Below are positions 17,265 through 26,779 of a stretch of DNA of 64,000 bases, in pieces. Made by a program: the position numbers and the translations under genes. Within the stretch, counting starts at the first letter, position 1. Each line of letters opens with the position of its first letter. The DNA comes from JBFWML01 sp050251635 (GTDB lineage Bacteria > Campylobacterota > Campylobacteria > Campylobacterales > SZUA-545), in assembly GCA_050251635.1 (NCBI GenBank), contig JBFWML010000003.1, positions 30,162 to 94,161 on the forward strand, in the 5' to 3' direction. The notes below the pieces were generated by a model that was not told the origin of the DNA, did not search any database, and worked only from the letters and a program-made list of their open reading frames with translations.

Positions 17265-20200
17265 ATGTATAGGCAAAAAGTTGTCGCGTTAGCGGCGGCT
17301 GTTTCTTTCCTGCTGCCCGGAAGCCTTATGGCCGCACACGCGGTTAAGGTTGATTCCGGCAAATGGACGCTGATTGGTGCAACGGGGGTTTTTACAACCA
17401 CCAGCACGACGGGTGGCACAAACGATGTGCCCGACATGAGCGGAACTCAGGCATTGATCGACATTGCCGAGTCCGATAACAACATTACCTGGGACGCAAA
17501 CGCCAGTTTGACCGATTTCAACACGGTCGCTGTCTCTCCCGCAACCGCACAGGGTATTACCGAAGTAACCTATGTGAACGACGGTACAACCTTGGGTCTG
17601 CCCTTCCACTCTATCGTGGGTATCCGCGCTATGGCGGGCTACGGCACACTTGAAAAAGCCGCCGTTGCCTTCGCTCGCCCGGACTGGGGTAAAGACTACG
17701 GCTCTCCGATGAGAACCATGTATGTCCGCTCGCCCTATTCGACCGGACTTCCCGATGTGATGATCGTTTACCAGGCCAGCGGCATGGAAGGTCGCACATT
17801 CAAAATCACCTTCAAGAACGATCAGGCTGAGGACTGGGATTTCATCGGTGACTATGCGGACAACGACCCCGTTTATCAGGGCACCTTTGACCACACCCGC
17901 ACCTATGACAACCCCGCACGCCTTTCGGATGGCCTCACCCGCCTGACCGAGACTGCTACCGGCGGTTCCAGCAACAGCACCTACTATCCCATGATTACCG
18001 AAGCGTTCGATATGAACATTTCGGACAACATTGCGGATATGAGCGAGCTGAACATCACCAACTTCCAAGCGGTTGACGGTAACCTCACGGTTTACAAATA
18101 CAACGCGCAGGGCGGTTTGTGGCAGATTGGCGAGGTACGCAACGCAACCGGTCCGACCGGTGTAGTGGGCGGTGTCACCAACCTTGGCGCAACTGCGTCC
18201 TCGGCTGTCAACAGAACCACCCTTGAGAACCTCTTGGCAACCACCAGCACCCTGACCAACTTTGAAGCGGGTTACGGCTACTGGACCAAGTTCGACCGCG
18301 ATACCGGTTCGGCCTATACGCCGGCTGCCGACGCGCAAGCAGGCTTCCTGCTCAACGCCGGCATGAACAGCGCTGCTTCCTATGCAGACGTGCTTGAGCC
18401 CGGCTGGAACCTTTTGGCCTTTAACGACAGCACGTTGCGCTATGCCACCAGCGGTTTCGTAATCGACGATGCCATTGCAGGCGATATCAACGTCTCCGGT
18501 CCTTACTATGAGCGCACCGAAGCTACGGTAATCCCTGCCACTCCGACTGCGGCTGATTGTTTGGCCTTTAACACGGCTGTTGTGGCCAGCAACGCCAACG
18601 TCAACAACCACAACTCCATCGACGTTCGCTGCTACTGGGCAGTTGATGCGGCGGGTGGCGAGTTTGCGGTTCTGGTTTCCGATAAGCAGTTCTTCGTGGG
18701 TCTTGCGACTCCCGCAGATGCGGCGCTTATCACCAACCTTTCCGGCTCCAAGACCTTTAGCACCAGCGATCTTCGCGACCTGGATGTAAGCGGTACGCCC
18801 GAATACCTGCTCAGCACCTACGGCGATTATGCCGCAGCCGTTGAGTACAACACCGATCTGGCCGAGCTGGGCACCATTGCCGGCGTAGATGTGGGCGCAA
18901 TTGAGATTTCTCTGCCCGCCTTTGCCCACGACACGCCCTACAGCGTCACCTTTGACGGCACCGATGCCGATGCCAACGCCTCGACAGTATCGCACAGTGC
19001 ACTGTTTAACACCTTCGTAAGCACCAACGGTTACGGGACTGCGCCTCGCGGCCGCATCTTGTCCTTGGATGTTGACGGTGATACCGGACACGAAAGTTTG
19101 CTGGTTGCCTCTAACAACCGCTTCTATCTGCGCGACGCCACCTATGTGCGCAAGTTTAACGTTGAGGATGTCAACGGCTCTCAGCTGGCATTGGGCTACG
19201 ATAGCACCTTTGTTCAGACCGCGGTTAACGGCTTGAACTGGTCCGAGACCAACAGCACGGTCGAAGACCGCGATTGTTCGGTACTGAGTACCGCTATCGC
19301 AACAGCATCGACCAACAATGTTCTGGCCTACTGCTTGCAGGATGCCAACACCTCCATGATGTTTGTTTCGGCTTCGAAGCTGAACTACGACGTTCGTGAG
19401 ATGAACACCTCGGTGAGCTTCCTGACCGATAGTCACCTGACCGGCAGTGAAGCCAACGCAACCGTGTATGGTGCTGCCCGCTCTGTTTATCAAGCTTCTG
19501 TCCTTGCAACTGCAGGTCAGACAGGCGGCTTCAACAGCCCGAGCGCAACCGTAGGAAACCTGACCTATACCGCGGTATGGGCCGAAGACTTCCCCAACAA
19601 CGGGCCGCTTTACTATGTAACCGGCAACGGCTACAAGCCCGAGATGATCATTACCGCCGTAACCAACGATAACAGCAATGTTATTAGCTGGAAGGCACTG
19701 GACGTAACCCGCGATCCGGCCGAATGGTTCGACAACGCGAACGATTTCGAACTCTTCTGGACCGAAAAAGAGCGCGGCTACTGGGTTTATCTGGAAACAG
19801 GCTACACCAACCCCGTCTCTGTAAGCGGTACGGCTCCCAGCGGCTATGTGGTGAACAAGCACTTCAACAACGAACTTGACGCAAGCGGCGTAGGTTCCGT
19901 GTTCAACTGGTTTGACGGCTCGCTGGATGCGACGGTTGACGGTTTGGTACGCTCCGGCTATACCAGCGGCGAAAGCTATACCGTTAACGCGAATGTTGCG
20001 GGTGCCAGCATCCCGATGATGACTGACGGTGCTATCTTTAGCGGTACGCAGTCCACGTTTACAACCTATCTGTCTGACTTTGAAGTCAGCGCCTTCCGCC
20101 CGACCGGTTTGCTTGAAGCCAACGTGACCGCGTCCGATGGCTTGGGTGGTCGTGGAACCGACGGTGCTATCATTACTTACGCGAAGCCCACAACCCCTGC

Positions 20201-21053
20201 GGTTACCTTTAGCGGCAATAGTGATGTATCGATCGTCAGCGATACCTATGCGGATCGTGTGTTGATCTTTGACGGCAACATCACCGACCTGAACCCCAGC
20301 CCCATTGCCAGCGTCATGCTGACCGATGGTTCTGCGGCCGAAAGTCTGACCAGCATCAGCGGCATCACCTATCCGGCTGCCACTACCGCGCCCGTGGGCG
20401 ATAACGATGTGCCCGTTTATGCTGACGCGCTGGGGACCATTCTGAAAGATCTGCGCTTCATCGCTTCGACGGGCGCAGCCGATACGGGTGCAACCTATGC
20501 AAGCGGCAGAAGCGTCTATTCGGACATGAAGCAGCTCATCTATGCGCCGCTTTATTCCGATACCGCCCGCCTCACTATCGTAAACGGTAACGAAGGCATG
20601 GCAACAACAACGCCTTGGCTCTATGACGGTAGCAACGGCAATGACGGGCAGTTGGCAACACGCAACTACGGTGTGCAGCTGCATGTAGCAAGTGGTGCAA
20701 CCAATAAGATCTCTGTGTTCTTCGAGCCCGTCGATGAAACACTGGGTTCCACGGTTCCCAACCACTTCAACTTTGACGTCTGCCCGCAGCCCACTTCGGC
20801 GGGTGCGTGCAGCAATCCTGCGACAGTGACGACCGGTGTGATCGGTTATGAAAACGGCTACGAGGGCAAGCCCTTCTATGTCTATGTGGAGAACACCACC
20901 GGCACGGGTAAGCTTTGGTACGGCGTGTTCCCCGACAAGGACAACTATGCAGGTACCAAGCTTGTTTTGAGAACCGACGATGCCATTACGCAAACCGCGC
21001 CCGTGGATGCCGCCGGCGCGGTTGTAAGCCCGGTTCCGGTAGTCACTCCGTAA
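17265..21053 (+). CDS. Very large secreted protein, 1262 residues, function unknown
   Basis: The ATG at 17265 is chosen because AAAGGAGGAG lies just upstream and because it opens a clear signal peptide (MYRQKVVALAAAVSFLLPGS, cleavage probably after AMAAHA-like sequence). The mature part is rich in Asn, Thr, Ser, Asp and Gly and poor in Lys, like S-layer or other extracellular proteins. It contains GWNLLAF and GYWTKF/GYWVYL segments, a pattern I associate with extracellular proteins of Campylobacterota, and a few paired cysteines suited to disulphides. No catalytic motif is seen. It lies within a run of exported proteins and could be the main secreted product of the locus. Confidence 0.75.
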   Translation: MYRQKVVALAAAVSFLLPGSLMAAHAVKVDSGKWTLIGATGVFTTTSTTGGTNDVPDMSGTQALIDIAESDNNITWDANASLTDFNTVAVSPATAQGITEVTYVNDGTTLGLPFHSIVGIRAMAGYGTLEKAAVAFARPDWGKDYGSPMRTMYVRSPYSTGLPDVMIVYQASGMEGRTFKITFKNDQAEDWDFIGDYADNDPVYQGTFDHTRTYDNPARLSDGLTRLTETATGGSSNSTYYPMITEAFDMNISDNIADMSELNITNFQAVDGNLTVYKYNAQGGLWQIGEVRNATGPTGVVGGVTNLGATASSAVNRTTLENLLATTSTLTNFEAGYGYWTKFDRDTGSAYTPAADAQAGFLLNAGMNSAASYADVLEPGWNLLAFNDSTLRYATSGFVIDDAIAGDINVSGPYYERTEATVIPATPTAADCLAFNTAVVASNANVNNHNSIDVRCYWAVDAAGGEFAVLVSDKQFFVGLATPADAALITNLSGSKTFSTSDLRDLDVSGTPEYLLSTYGDYAAAVEYNTDLAELGTIAGVDVGAIEISLPAFAHDTPYSVTFDGTDADANASTVSHSALFNTFVSTNGYGTAPRGRILSLDVDGDTGHESLLVASNNRFYLRDATYVRKFNVEDVNGSQLALGYDSTFVQTAVNGLNWSETNSTVEDRDCSVLSTAIATASTNNVLAYCLQDANTSMMFVSASKLNYDVREMNTSVSFLTDSHLTGSEANATVYGAARSVYQASVLATAGQTGGFNSPSATVGNLTYTAVWAEDFPNNGPLYYVTGNGYKPEMIITAVTNDNSNVISWKALDVTRDPAEWFDNANDFELFWTEKERGYWVYLETGYTNPVSVSGTAPSGYVVNKHFNNELDASGVGSVFNWFDGSLDATVDGLVRSGYTSGESYTVNANVAGASIPMMTDGAIFSGTQSTFTTYLSDFEVSAFRPTGLLEANVTASDGLGGRGTDGAIITYAKPTTPAVTFSGNSDVSIVSDTYADRVLIFDGNITDLNPSPIASVMLTDGSAAESLTSISGITYPAATTAPVGDNDVPVYADALGTILKDLRFIASTGAADTGATYASGRSVYSDMKQLIYAPLYSDTARLTIVNGNEGMATTTPWLYDGSNGNDGQLATRNYGVQLHVASGATNKISVFFEPVDETLGSTVPNHFNFDVCPQPTSAGACSNPATVTTGVIGYENGYEGKPFYVYVENTTGTGKLWYGVFPDKDNYAGTKLVLRTDDAITQTAPVDAAGAVVSPVPVVTP

Positions 21054-21063
21054 GGACTCGGCT

Positions 21064-21525
21064 ATGAAACAGGGGTTTGTTGCAACACTCGCTCTCTTGA
21101 CCGGGATAGCGCTGTGGGGGAGGGAACTCCCCCCCATGCCCGACCCGTCAGAGGCTGAGGCAAAGCGGCAGATTCTTGAGCGTTGCCGCGTTCCGGCGCA
21201 AATCGTCGTGTTGCCGCCCATGGTCGAACCGGATTATCGCTCTTGTGTGAACGAGTACTATAAACCGATCGATCGGGTAGCAAAAGAGCGGATTTCGGCC
21301 CTGCTGGGTCAAGAAGTTGAGATAGTCCGTCTTGAGATTGCAAAAGGTTTCATACGGACCTATGAGGTAGAGATTTCCCTGTCCGGCCAAAAGCAAGGTC
21401 CGGTATGGAGTAAGCAGAGTCCAGCCGACCCCAAGAAATTGCAACTGGTTTGCAATGAATTTCTGGATCGCTGCTTTGAGGTGGATAGGGTCTATCAAAA
21501 ACCTGAACAAAAGGATAAAAAATGA
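21064..21525 (+). CDS. Secreted protein of unknown function
   Basis: The 153-residue protein begins with an N-terminal hydrophobic signal (MKQGFVATLALLTGIALWG) and continues as a soluble, charged domain with four cysteines (two near residues 42 and 61, two near 131 and 138), suggesting two disulphides in the periplasm. It starts 10 bases after the giant secreted protein gene and overlaps the next gene in ATGA. No family is recognised. Context suggests a periplasmic helper for the secreted or lipid-anchored neighbours. Confidence 0.65.
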   Translation: MKQGFVATLALLTGIALWGRELPPMPDPSEAEAKRQILERCRVPAQIVVLPPMVEPDYRSCVNEYYKPIDRVAKERISALLGQEVEIVRLEIAKGFIRTYEVEISLSGQKQGPVWSKQSPADPKKLQLVCNEFLDRCFEVDRVYQKPEQKDKK

Positions 21526-21821
21526 AAAGGCTAAGCGTAGTCGCGTTTTTAGCTGCCCTGGGTCTGCTGGTTGCAGGTTGCGGCGGCGGCGGCGGCAGTT
21601 CGTCGGCAGCAGCGAGCGGGAGCAAAAACTGCCCCGCCGGTGAGGTGTGCGTCAATGCTGCCGGCTTCACCACCGATACAATTTTTACCGATGGCGAGCA
21701 GACTGCTTCGAGCATCTCTAAATTTGTATCGAGCGCAACAGGCGAGGTTCCTCCTACCGCCCCCTCTTACAAGCGCGTATCCGGCGTAGCGGTTGCTCCG
21801 TCGGCTCCTGCGGCTAACTAA
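21522..21821 (+). CDS. Small lipoprotein
   Basis: The 99-residue protein has a lipoprotein signal peptide (MKRLSVVAFLAALGLLVAGC) followed by a glycine and serine tether. The rest is short and has two cysteines in NCPAGEVCVNAAG. It is the last gene of the exported-protein run; a strong terminator follows 12 bases downstream. Function is unknown. The GCGGGGGSSS tether is the usual flexible spacer after a lipid anchor. Confidence 0.65.
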   Translation: MKRLSVVAFLAALGLLVAGCGGGGGSSSAAASGSKNCPAGEVCVNAAGFTTDTIFTDGEQTASSISKFVSSATGEVPPTAPSYKRVSGVAVAPSAPAAN

Positions 21822-21832
21822 CGCTTCAAATT

Positions 21833-21865
21833 GCGATCGGGCCACCGGCCCGATCGCCCCCTTAA
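21833..21865 (+). terminator. Terminator of the exported-protein operon
   Basis: GCGATCGGGCC (21833-21843) and GGCCCGATCGC (21847-21857) form a perfect 11-bp stem with a 3-base loop, followed by CCCCTT. It closes the 14.1-21.8 kb run. The T tract is short, so termination may be partial. Confidence 0.65.
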
Positions 21866-21921
21866 GCCCCCTGTTGATACACTCCCTATAACTTTAAACA
21901 CTCAATCATCTGGGAATTTCT

Positions 21922-22728
21922 ATGCACCTTGCGCGCGTGGCGCTATGGACGGTTTTGTTATTTTCCGCCCCCCTTTGGGCAGCGCAATTTCGCGAATACT
22001 ACCGCGGCGAGCCCGTCACGCCCAGACAGGAAGCGCCTGCCCCGACGCCGCAGCCCAGAGTTGTCCCCCAGCCTGCTCCTCAGCCCGCTATCCGCCGCGC
22101 CCAGCCGCCCGTAGCCGCCCCGCAGCCCGTGCGCCGCACAGCTTCGCGCCATGCTCCGGCGGGTTATTTTGGCTGGGGTGGCAACTGGCTGGTTCGGGTG
22201 TCGGGCGGTGTGGTGCCGCAAAGCCGCAGCGTGCAGGTGGACACCCGCAACACGGGCGTCCCGGTCAGATACACCCCCGATAACACACTGATGGGCACGG
22301 CAGACGGCAGCACGCTCACCCACAAGGCCGAGGATCTGCTCTTTCGCTTTCAGGCGGGGGTGGGTTATCAATTGCCCAATGACGGCAACTTCTGGATGCT
22401 CGATCTCTACAGCGCCGGCGATCTGCAAGAGACGCTGCTTAGTTACGCATGGACCTTTCCCCAGCACGTTTTTGGGGGCAGCATCCCCTATGTGAAGGCC
22501 ATCGGCGGCATCGGCCATGTGGATGCCGAAGGCCTTGCGCCCACCAGCTTTTCGCTGGGTATCGGCGCAGGGGCCTACAACTGGCTCGACACGGCAAAAA
22601 CCTGGCGATTGGAATACGGGCTCGATCTTGCCCGCCGCGAGTGGCTGGCGATCGAGCACACCTACGGCAGCGAAGAGTGGATCGACATCGACTGGCACCT
22701 GTATCTGGGTGCCGCCTGGCGTTTCTAG
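21922..22728 (+). CDS. Putative outer-membrane beta-barrel protein
   Basis: The 268-residue protein has a signal peptide (ALWTVLLFSAPLWA) and a proline/alanine/arginine-rich segment (about residues 30-80). The C-terminal domain has alternating hydrophobic strands and ends in AAWRF, the terminal aromatic residue recognised by the BAM machinery. GYFGWGGNWLVRVSGGVV opens the barrel region. These features suggest a small outer-membrane barrel, perhaps with a periplasmic linker. It converges on fliI with a 4-base overlap. No named family is recognised. Confidence 0.6.
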   Translation: MHLARVALWTVLLFSAPLWAAQFREYYRGEPVTPRQEAPAPTPQPRVVPQPAPQPAIRRAQPPVAAPQPVRRTASRHAPAGYFGWGGNWLVRVSGGVVPQSRSVQVDTRNTGVPVRYTPDNTLMGTADGSTLTHKAEDLLFRFQAGVGYQLPNDGNFWMLDLYSAGDLQETLLSYAWTFPQHVFGGSIPYVKAIGGIGHVDAEGLAPTSFSLGIGAGAYNWLDTAKTWRLEYGLDLARREWLAIEHTYGSEEWIDIDWHLYLGAAWRF

Positions 22729-24032
22729 CTCTTAAAAATCCCCAGCAAAGCCGCGCCCAGCTCCGCAAAACTTCGCGTTTCCGGTTCCGCTTGCGACATA
22801 AACTTCTCAATCAATGGCTTTTTCTTCAGCGCGTTATCCAGCTCTTTGTCGCTTCCGGCGGTATAGGCTCCAATACGCACCAGCACTTCGTTATCCTTCA
22901 AAAGCGAAAGCATCCGGCGTAAAATCCGCACCGCCTCGCGGTGTTCGGGCGTAATGAGCCCCTGCATCAACCGCGAAGCGCTCGAAAGCAGGTCGATCGG
23001 CGGGTAAAGCCCCAAATCGCTCAAATGGCGGCTCAGCACAATATGTCCGTCCAGAATCGATCGTGCCTGATCGGCAATGGGGTCACCCATATCATCCCCT
23101 TCGACCAGTACGGTAAAAAAGGCGGTAATGCTGCCCTTGTGGTTTTCGTTGCCCGCGCGCTCCATCAACTGCGGCAGCAGACTAAAAACCGAAGGCGGGT
23201 AACCCTTGGTGGTGGGCGGCTCGCCCAGCGCCAGACCAATCTCGCGCTGGGCCATGGCAAAGCGGGTGACGCTGTCCATAATAAACAGCACATCCTGCCC
23301 CATGTCTTTAAAATACTCGGCCACCGCCATGGCGGCAAAGGCGCCGTATTTACGCATCAGCGGGCTGTCGTCGGAGGTGGCGGCGATAATCACCGTGCTT
23401 TCGAGGTTGCCGCCGAGGGAGTGCTGAATAAACTCGGGAATCTCCCGGCCCCGTTCGCCAATCAGCGCAACCACCTTCACCGGCACCTGACTGCCGCGCA
23501 CAATCAGTCCCATCAGCGTCGATTTGCCCACGCCGCTTCCGGCGAAAATCCCCACCTTCTGGCCTTTGCCCGTGGTCAGAAGCGTATCGACGCTGCGCAC
23601 CCGCGTTTCAAAAATCTCGTTGATCGGCGCGCGCTTCATGGGGGCGATGGGGCTTTTCATCATGGGATACCACGCTTCAGTATGAATGGGCCCCTTGCCG
23701 TCGATCGGCTCGCCAAAGGGGTTCACCACCCGCCCAAGCAGTCCCCGGCCGACGGGGATGCCCATGCCCTGATCTTCGCGGTAGATCGCATCGCCGGTTT
23801 TCAGTCCTTCGACAAACCCGAAGGGGGTGACCACAAAGCGATCGCCCTCGACGGTCGTCACCATGCCCAGCGTCTGTCCGTGGTGGGTGTTTCCGCTAAT
23901 GCGCACCACATCGCCGATGCCCACCTTGAGACCCGTGCCTACAATGTGCGTCGGACTGATCTTTTGAACATGGCCGAAGGGGGCGCTTAGGGAGGCGGAT
24001 TTAAGACGCTGGCGAAGGGTGCTGAGGGGCAC
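22725..24032 (-). CDS. fliI: Flagellar export ATPase FliI
   Basis: This 435-residue F1-beta-like ATPase energises substrate loading in the flagellar type III export apparatus at the cytoplasmic membrane. The Walker A motif is GIFAGSGVGKSTLMG (about residues 163-177). ALIGERGREIPEF and a Walker B region DVLFIMDSVTRFAMAQREI are the signature of FliI/YscN. It begins with GTG directly after the folE stop, so folE and fliI are cotranscribed. Length and motifs are normal. Confidence 0.96.
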   Translation of the reverse strand: MPLSTLRQRLKSASLSAPFGHVQKISPTHIVGTGLKVGIGDVVRISGNTHHGQTLGMVTTVEGDRFVVTPFGFVEGLKTGDAIYREDQGMGIPVGRGLLGRVVNPFGEPIDGKGPIHTEAWYPMMKSPIAPMKRAPINEIFETRVRSVDTLLTTGKGQKVGIFAGSGVGKSTLMGLIVRGSQVPVKVVALIGERGREIPEFIQHSLGGNLESTVIIAATSDDSPLMRKYGAFAAMAVAEYFKDMGQDVLFIMDSVTRFAMAQREIGLALGEPPTTKGYPPSVFSLLPQLMERAGNENHKGSITAFFTVLVEGDDMGDPIADQARSILDGHIVLSRHLSDLGLYPPIDLLSSASRLMQGLITPEHREAVRILRRMLSLLKDNEVLVRIGAYTAGSDKELDNALKKKPLIEKFMSQAEPETRSFAELGAALLGIFKS

Positions 24033-24626
24033 TTAAAACCGCTCCCCCATGGGCGAATTAACGATGCTCATAAACTCTTCGCGGGTTTTGTGATCGCTCA
24101 AAAACAGGCCGCGCAGAGCGGAGGTGGTGGTGTGGCTGTGCCGTTTTTCGACGCCGCGCATCTCCATGCACATATGCCGTGCGCTCACCAGCACCGCAAC
24201 GCCTTGGGGCTGCACCGTTTCCATGAGTGCGTCGGCGATCTGCTCGGTCAGGCGCTCTTGAATCTGCAGGCGGCGGGCGAAGATATCGACCATGCGGCCA
24301 ATCTTGCTTAAACCCACCACTTTGCCGTTGGGAATATAGGCCACGTCGCAGCGGCCAAAGAAGGGCAGAATATGGTGTTCGCACAGGGAGTAAAATTCGA
24401 TATTGCGCACCACGACCATCTCGCTGGCTTTGCTCTCAAACAGCGCGTCGTTCAGGACAGCCTTGGGGTCTTTTTGGTAGCCGCCGCACATGTGCATAAA
24501 GGCTTTATAAACCCGTTCGGGCGTTTTAACAAGCCCCTCGCGGCCGGGCTCTTCGCCGACGGTTTGCAGAATAGTTTTTACGGCATTTTCAAAGTGGGTC
24601 TGATTCAAAACGGTTCCTTGTTTCAT
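24033..24626 (-). CDS. folE: GTP cyclohydrolase I
   Basis: The 197-residue enzyme converts GTP to 7,8-dihydroneopterin triphosphate, the first step of folate (and possibly queuosine) biosynthesis. CEHHILPFFGRCDVAYIPNG supplies the zinc-binding Cys and catalytic His residues, with the second zinc Cys in SARHMCMEMRGVEK. GLSKIGRMVDIFARRLQIQE is also typical. The length matches bacterial FolE. It is immediately upstream of fliI with no intergenic bases, an arrangement with no obvious functional link. Confidence 0.97.
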   Translation of the reverse strand: MKQGTVLNQTHFENAVKTILQTVGEEPGREGLVKTPERVYKAFMHMCGGYQKDPKAVLNDALFESKASEMVVVRNIEFYSLCEHHILPFFGRCDVAYIPNGKVVGLSKIGRMVDIFARRLQIQERLTEQIADALMETVQPQGVAVLVSARHMCMEMRGVEKRHSHTTTSALRGLFLSDHKTREEFMSIVNSPMGERF

Positions 24627-24752
24627 ACTGCTTCAAAGAGGTTCATTGTAGTTGAGCCCACCTAAAATCAAAGGGAAGTTGGGTTAACATCATCGGTTAA
24701 TATTCAACCGTAAACATTTGAAAACAATCGGTTTATCAAACGAAGGGGATTC

Positions 24753-26162
24753 ATGCAGGTTTCATCCAAACGTCTCAATAGCGCCAATGCGGCCATTTCC
24801 GCCACCGTGGACGCCGCGTCCATTGCCAAAGCCGAAGATCGCATTGCGCAGTCGCTCGCCCGCGAAGCCAAAATGGACGGTTTTCGCAAAGGCAAAGTAC
24901 CCACCGCTCTGATTAAGCAGCGCTTTAAAGACCGCATGGCGGCGGATGTCCGCAGCGAGCTGGCACAACAGGCGCTGGAAGCGGGCCTTAAGGAGCTGGG
25001 CAATCCCGAACTGCTTGGGATGCCCTCCATCACCCGTTTTGACGAAAAAGCCAACAGCTTCGAACTGGAGTTAAAGCTCTCCACCCGCCCCAATGTCGAT
25101 CTGGGCGATTACATGGCGATCGTGCCCGAGCACAAGCCTGTCGCCATCCCCGCCAAAGAGGTTGAAGAGGCGATGCAAAAAGCCGCCGATTCCACCGCCA
25201 TTGCCGAAGAGGTAAAAACCAAACGCGCTCTTAAAAACAAAGACGTTGCCGTTTTTGATTTTGCCGGTTTCTTGGATGACAAGCCCCTCGAACGCGGCAG
25301 CGGTAACGATCACGAACTCGAAATCGGTTCCAACAGCTTTATCCCCGGTTTTGAAGAGCAGATGGTCGGCATGAAGCCCGGCGAAAACCGCACGCTGAAC
25401 CTGACCTTCCCCGAAGATTATCATGCGGGCGAAATCGCCGGCAAAGCGGTCCGCTTCGAAGTAACCCTCAAAAGCATCAAGGTCAAAAATCCCGTGGTGC
25501 TTGACGACGCCACCGCAGCCAAGCTGCTGCCCGGCGTTGAGGGGGCCAATCTGGAAAAACTGCGCGAAGTGGTCGAACAGTCCATGGCCGGCGAGAAGAA
25601 AAGCGAACTCTATCAAAACGAACTCAAGCCCAAGCTGCTTGAAAGTCTGACCAAGAAGTACAAGTTCGATCTGCCCGAAACCATCGTCGATCAAGAGATC
25701 GATCATCTCGCCACCCAGAAGGCCCGGGAGATGGACGAGGAGGCGCTGCAAAAACTCAGCGGCAATGAGGACGAGATTAAAAAACTGCGCGAAAGCGTCC
25801 GCGCCGAAGCCGAAGACCGCGTCAAAACCACGCTGATCATCGACGCGCTGGCAAAAGCCGAAGCGGTGAGCGTTAGCGATCAGGAAGTGATGCAGGTTAT
25901 CTACTATGAAGGTATGCGCAGCGGCATGAACCCCAAAGAGCTGCTTGAATACTACAAGCAGAACAACCTGCTGCCCGTGGTTAAGATGTCTTTGACCGAA
26001 GACCGCGTCCTTAATACGCTCCTGAGCAAGAAAAACGACGCAGAGACCGCGGAAAAACCCGCCAAGAAACCTGCCGCCAAAAAGGCCGCCGCAGAACAAG
26101 AGGGCGAAGAGAAGCCCGCTAAAAAACCCGCCGCTAAAAAAGCGGCTAAAAGCGCCGAGTAA
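24753..26162 (+). CDS. tig: Trigger factor with basic C-terminal tail
   Basis: This ribosome-associated chaperone and peptidyl-prolyl isomerase has 469 residues. The N-terminal ribosome-binding signature is in AKMDGFRKGKVP. The FKBP-like domain follows (about residues 150-240, DFAGFLDDKPLERGSGNDHE, FIPGFEEQMVGMKPGE) and then the C-terminal helical chaperone domain. The last 40 residues are a Lys/Ala/Pro tail with PAKKPAAKKAA twice, like histone H1 tails, which most trigger factors lack. It is followed by clpP 9 bases later, a common pairing. Confidence 0.95.
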   Translation: MQVSSKRLNSANAAISATVDAASIAKAEDRIAQSLAREAKMDGFRKGKVPTALIKQRFKDRMAADVRSELAQQALEAGLKELGNPELLGMPSITRFDEKANSFELELKLSTRPNVDLGDYMAIVPEHKPVAIPAKEVEEAMQKAADSTAIAEEVKTKRALKNKDVAVFDFAGFLDDKPLERGSGNDHELEIGSNSFIPGFEEQMVGMKPGENRTLNLTFPEDYHAGEIAGKAVRFEVTLKSIKVKNPVVLDDATAAKLLPGVEGANLEKLREVVEQSMAGEKKSELYQNELKPKLLESLTKKYKFDLPETIVDQEIDHLATQKAREMDEEALQKLSGNEDEIKKLRESVRAEAEDRVKTTLIIDALAKAEAVSVSDQEVMQVIYYEGMRSGMNPKELLEYYKQNNLLPVVKMSLTEDRVLNTLLSKKNDAETAEKPAKKPAAKKAAAEQEGEEKPAKKPAAKKAAKSAE

Positions 26163-26171
26163 GGAGCCCGT

Positions 26172-26759
26172 TTGAGCTATATTCCCTATGTGATCGAACG
26201 CACCGGCCGCGGCGAGCGCAGCTACGATATCTATTCGCGCCTCTTAAAAGACCGCATCATCATGCTTTCAGGCGAGATCAATGACGCCGTGGCATCGAGC
26301 ATCGTCGCGCAGCTTCTGTTTTTGGAAGCAGAAGACCCGGAAAAAGATATCTATCTCTATATCAACTCCCCCGGCGGCGTGATCACCAGCGGGATGGCCA
26401 TTTACGACACGATGCAGTACATCAAACCCGATGTGGCAACCATCTGCATCGGTCAGGCCGCTTCCATGGGCGCTTTTTTGCTTTCCTGCGGCGCTAAGGG
26501 CAAACGCCACGCCTTGCCCAATGCCCGCATTATGCTGCACCAGCCCCTCGGCGGCGCGCAGGGTCAGGCGACGGATATCGAGATTCAGGCCAAAGAGATT
26601 ATCCGCATCAAGCAGATTATCAACAACATCCTGGCCGCCAACACCGGAAAACCGCTCAAGACAATCCAGACCGATACCGATCGGGACTTCTATATGAGCG
26701 CGGAAGAATCGCTTAAATATGGCATAATTGACGCCGTTGTCGAAAAAAGTCAGAAGTAG
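26172..26759 (+). CDS. clpP: ATP-dependent Clp protease proteolytic subunit
   Basis: The 195-residue serine peptidase forms the tetradecameric proteolytic core with ClpX or ClpA. The catalytic Ser is in GQAASMGAFLLSCGAKG, the His in ARIMLHQPLGG, and the Asp in TDRDFYMSAEE. The start is TTG at 26172, preceded by AAGGAG at the right distance, and gives the usual MSYIPYVIERTGRGERSYDI N-terminus. It lies between tig and the GGDEF gene in one operon. Confidence 0.97.
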   Translation: MSYIPYVIERTGRGERSYDIYSRLLKDRIIMLSGEINDAVASSIVAQLLFLEAEDPEKDIYLYINSPGGVITSGMAIYDTMQYIKPDVATICIGQAASMGAFLLSCGAKGKRHALPNARIMLHQPLGGAQGQATDIEIQAKEIIRIKQIINNILAANTGKPLKTIQTDTDRDFYMSAEESLKYGIIDAVVEKSQK

Positions 26760-26779
26760 ACAGGGTTAAGGAGAGGGTA

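Noticed and set aside
17289..21221. Minus-strand frame of 1310 codons opposite the giant secreted protein gene
   Set aside because: It is the mirror of a gene with strong codon bias; the composition is not protein-like, it lacks a ribosome-binding site, and the plus-strand gene has signal peptide and Shine-Dalgarno.
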